From the NCBI RefSeq assembly GCF_006864455.1, contig NZ_QHLK01000003.1:83015-147014 (forward strand): 64,000 bases of DNA. Reading direction: 5' to 3'. The DNA is from Campylobacter sp. MIT 97-5078. GTDB lineage: Bacteria > Campylobacterota > Campylobacteria > Campylobacterales > Campylobacteraceae. Numbering within the stretch: position 1 is the first letter of the stretch; every line of letters begins with the position of its first letter. A program made the translations under genes and the position numbers. This document shows positions 62,581 to 64,000 of this stretch, piece by piece. The notes beneath the pieces are model-generated. The model saw only the letters and a list, made by a program, of their open reading frames with translations, was not told the origin of the DNA and searched no databases.

Positions 62581-63542
62581 TGCTTGTTGATAGTTATGAT
62601 AGGGTGATTGATTATTTACGCATTTCAGTAACGCAAAATTGCAATTTTCGCTGTTTGTATTGTATGCCAAAAGTCCCTTTTGATGAAAAAATTAATGAAA
62701 ATTTACTTAGCTTTGATGAGCTTTTTTTATTTGTTAAAGTCGCCATTGATGCTGGGGTGAGAAAGATCAGGATCACAGGGGGTGAACCACTTTTAAGAAA
62801 AGATTTGCACAAATTTATAAAAATGATTTTTGAATATAAAAATTGCATTGATTTAGCCTTAACCACAAATGGCTTTTTGCTTACAAATCAAGCAAGACTT
62901 TTAAAAGAAGCTGGACTGAAAAGAGTAAATATCTCTTTAGACTCCCTTCATGCAAAAAAACTTATAAAAATTTCTCAAAAAGACATTTTAAAAGATGTTA
63001 TGCAAGGTATTGATGCAGCTTTAAATACAGGCTTTTTAGTCAAGCTTAACTGCGTTGCTTTAAAAGGGCTTAATGATAATGAGCTTTGTGATTTGCTTGA
63101 GTTTGCAAAAGCTAAAAATATCCAAATTCGCTTCATTGAATTTATGGAAAATACTCATGCTTATGGACAGCTTAAAGGTTTGAAAGCAGGCGAAATTTTA
63201 AAGATTATAAGTCAAAAGTATGCAATACAAGCACTTGAAAAAAGTTTGAATGCTCCGGTAAGCTTATACAAAGCAGATGATTATATCTTTGGCATTATCG
63301 ATCCACATAGTCATGAGTTTTGCGATACTTGCAATCGTATCCGCTTGACAGCTGATGGCTTGCTTGTGCCTTGTCTTTATTTTGATGAGGCTTTAAGCAT
63401 AAGAAAGGCTGTAAAACAAGGCGATATAGACGCAGCAAGTAAGATACTTCAAAGCGTGATTGAAAACAAGCCAGAAAAGAACAAATGGAGCATTAAAGAC
63501 AACGAACGCTCAACAAGGGCTTTTTATCAAACTGGAGGCTAA
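62580..63542 (+). CDS. moaA: GTP 3',8-cyclase (molybdopterin synthesis)
   Basis: A 320-residue radical-SAM enzyme starting molybdenum-cofactor synthesis. I start at ATG 62580 (the TTG at 62577 is an artefact). The N-terminal 4Fe-4S cluster uses Cys21, Cys25 and Cys28 in [12 protein letters not shown]. The C-terminal cluster uses [20 protein letters not shown]. The final Gly-Gly (FYQTGG), required in MoaA, is present. It corresponds to Cj0160c. It is coupled by a one-base overlap to the gene before. Confidence 0.96.
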   Translation: MLVDSYDRVIDYLRISVTQNCNFRCLYCMPKVPFDEKINENLLSFDELFLFVKVAIDAGVRKIRITGGEPLLRKDLHKFIKMIFEYKNCIDLALTTNGFLLTNQARLLKEAGLKRVNISLDSLHAKKLIKISQKDILKDVMQGIDAALNTGFLVKLNCVALKGLNDNELCDLLEFAKAKNIQIRFIEFMENTHAYGQLKGLKAGEILKIISQKYAIQALEKSLNAPVSLYKADDYIFGIIDPHSHEFCDTCNRIRLTADGLLVPCLYFDEALSIRKAVKQGDIDAASKILQSVIENKPEKNKWSIKDNERSTRAFYQTGG

Positions 63543-63592
63543 GCTTATAACTTGTTTTGTGTTATCTTACGAGAAATGAAACAGGGTGTAGA

Positions 63593-63859
63593 TTACAAGA
63601 AGCTTTGTTTTTTGTTCGCTTCTTGTATGCTTAAAAGTTTTGATTCTAAGGCACAAAGATTATCTACTTGCCAATCACTTGCATCAATATCTTCTTGACT
63701 AAATTCAAAAGGGCTTTTCAAAAGCTCTTCATCACGCACTTCATACAGCATATAAATTCCATTTGTATAACTCATCTGTATAAAAGCGTGTATATTCCAA
63801 GAGCTTCTAAAATACCCCATGCCTCTTTTATTTTGATTCAAAACTTCATAAATTTTCAT
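63593..63859 (-). CDS. Small DUF2829-like (Tad2-like) protein
   Basis: An 88-residue protein. I start at ATG 63859, whose A is the last base of the chemoreceptor stop TGA. Residues 1-22 (MKIYEVLNQNKRGMGYFRSS) then WNIHAFIQ, YMLYEV and FSQEDIDASDWQVDNL resemble the DUF2829 fold (a short helix with K/R-R-x-x-W, and a final S-Q-x-D-x-x-x-x-D-W). Phage Tad2 anti-Thoeris proteins are said to share this fold. Translational coupling to a chemoreceptor is unusual for such a phage protein, so a chemotaxis accessory role must be considered. The family call is tentative. Confidence 0.5.
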   Translation of the reverse strand: MKIYEVLNQNKRGMGYFRSSWNIHAFIQMSYTNGIYMLYEVRDEELLKSPFEFSQEDIDASDWQVDNLCALESKLLSIQEANKKQSFL

Positions 63860-64000
63860 CAAAACTTCTTCTTCCTAGTATCTTCAAGTATATTTCTTGC
63901 AATATCATTCACCGTATCAGAAATCACTGAACTATCATTAGCAATCTTAACATTATCTTGAGTCACACTTTCTATATGAGCTACACTTTCATTGATTTGA
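63859..64000 (-). CDS. Methyl-accepting chemotaxis protein, C-terminal end (truncated by the window)
   Basis: The frame runs from the window edge on the minus strand and reads QINESVAHIESVTQDNVKIA, then NDSSVISDTVNDIARNILED and TRKKKF, ending at TGA 63859-63861. This is the C-terminal part of the MCP cytoplasmic signalling coiled-coil, with the basic K-K-K-F tail found on Campylobacter Tlp receptors. The sensor domain is outside the window. The stop overlaps the next gene by one base. Confidence 0.88.
   Translation of the reverse strand, partial: QINESVAHIESVTQDNVKIANDSSVISDTVNDIARNILEDTRKKKF

Noticed and set aside
1..64000. CRISPR array or cas genes
   Set aside because: No regularly spaced repeats of 25-40 bases and no Cas-like proteins were seen.
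1..64000. Insertion sequence or integrase
   Set aside because: No transposase or integrase was recognised, despite several decayed genes. The decay near 46, 56 and 59.5 kb needs no mobile element.

Overview
The window is AT-rich, densely coded DNA from the Campylobacterota, almost certainly a Campylobacter. Several gene blocks match the Campylobacter jejuni order I know: exoA / eptC-dgkA-(HTH)-pyrC, fldA / katA-ankyrin, aspA-dcuA, rplU-rpmA-obgE, mqnP-..-moaA with miaA and mntP nearby, and canB-mscS. Many blocks sit in a different order and several accessory genes are foreign to C. jejuni, so this is probably another species. I cannot name it from sequence alone.

Layout. 1-9300: end of a carboxynorspermidine synthase gene, a gene with a clear sigma-54 promoter, an outer-membrane barrel, sodB, a decayed secreted-protein gene, canB, a large MscS-type channel, a small periplasmic protein, a Sua5/YrdC-like protein and dps. 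9370-19300: tRNAs Met, Ser and Glu, three tandem TM2 membrane-protein paralogues, mntP, xth, eptC-dgkA-HTH-pyrC, a methyltransferase, a Mop protein, an HD protein and an SDR. 19166-24350: a fused restriction-modification-specificity gene with a G11 tract, an (AG)13 tract and a further specificity cassette after its stop. 24500-33300: rplT/rpmI, a penicillin-binding protein 1C and alpha-2-macroglobulin pair, and a cytochrome c553. 33490-41000: a frameshifted TonB-dependent receptor with a Fur-box-like palindrome, typA, an ABC exporter and a five-tRNA cluster. 41400-48000: DUF2325, fldA, katA, ankyrin, aspA, a wrecked dcuA and a DUF2920 protein. 48036-55732: fapA, rplU-rpmA-obgE-recO, an unknown gene and pflA. 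55733-59400: a junction of two gene remnants at a G12 tract, then an operon of FAD oxidase, MFS transporter and RidA. 59764-64000: miaA, mqnP-X-X-moaA, a small DUF2829-like gene and the end of a chemoreceptor gene.

How the genes work together. Oxidative-stress genes (sodB, dps, katA, ankyrin) are prominent. dps and katA share an 18-nt element that looks like a PerR-type operator. Motility and flagellar biogenesis are represented by pflA, fapA, the sigma-54 gene and the chemoreceptor. The FAD oxidase, MFS carrier and RidA form a plausible uptake-and-deamination module for an amine or amino acid.

The most interesting signal is the R-M-S locus. Slippage at the G11 tract should toggle between a protein with one target-recognition domain (TRD) and one with two. 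Loss of one AG unit should fuse the downstream ORF in frame and add a third. Two pairs of near-identical direct repeats flank the TRD cassettes and would allow recombination between them. A decayed relative of the same enzyme's N-terminus lies on the other strand at about 55.9-56.2 kb.
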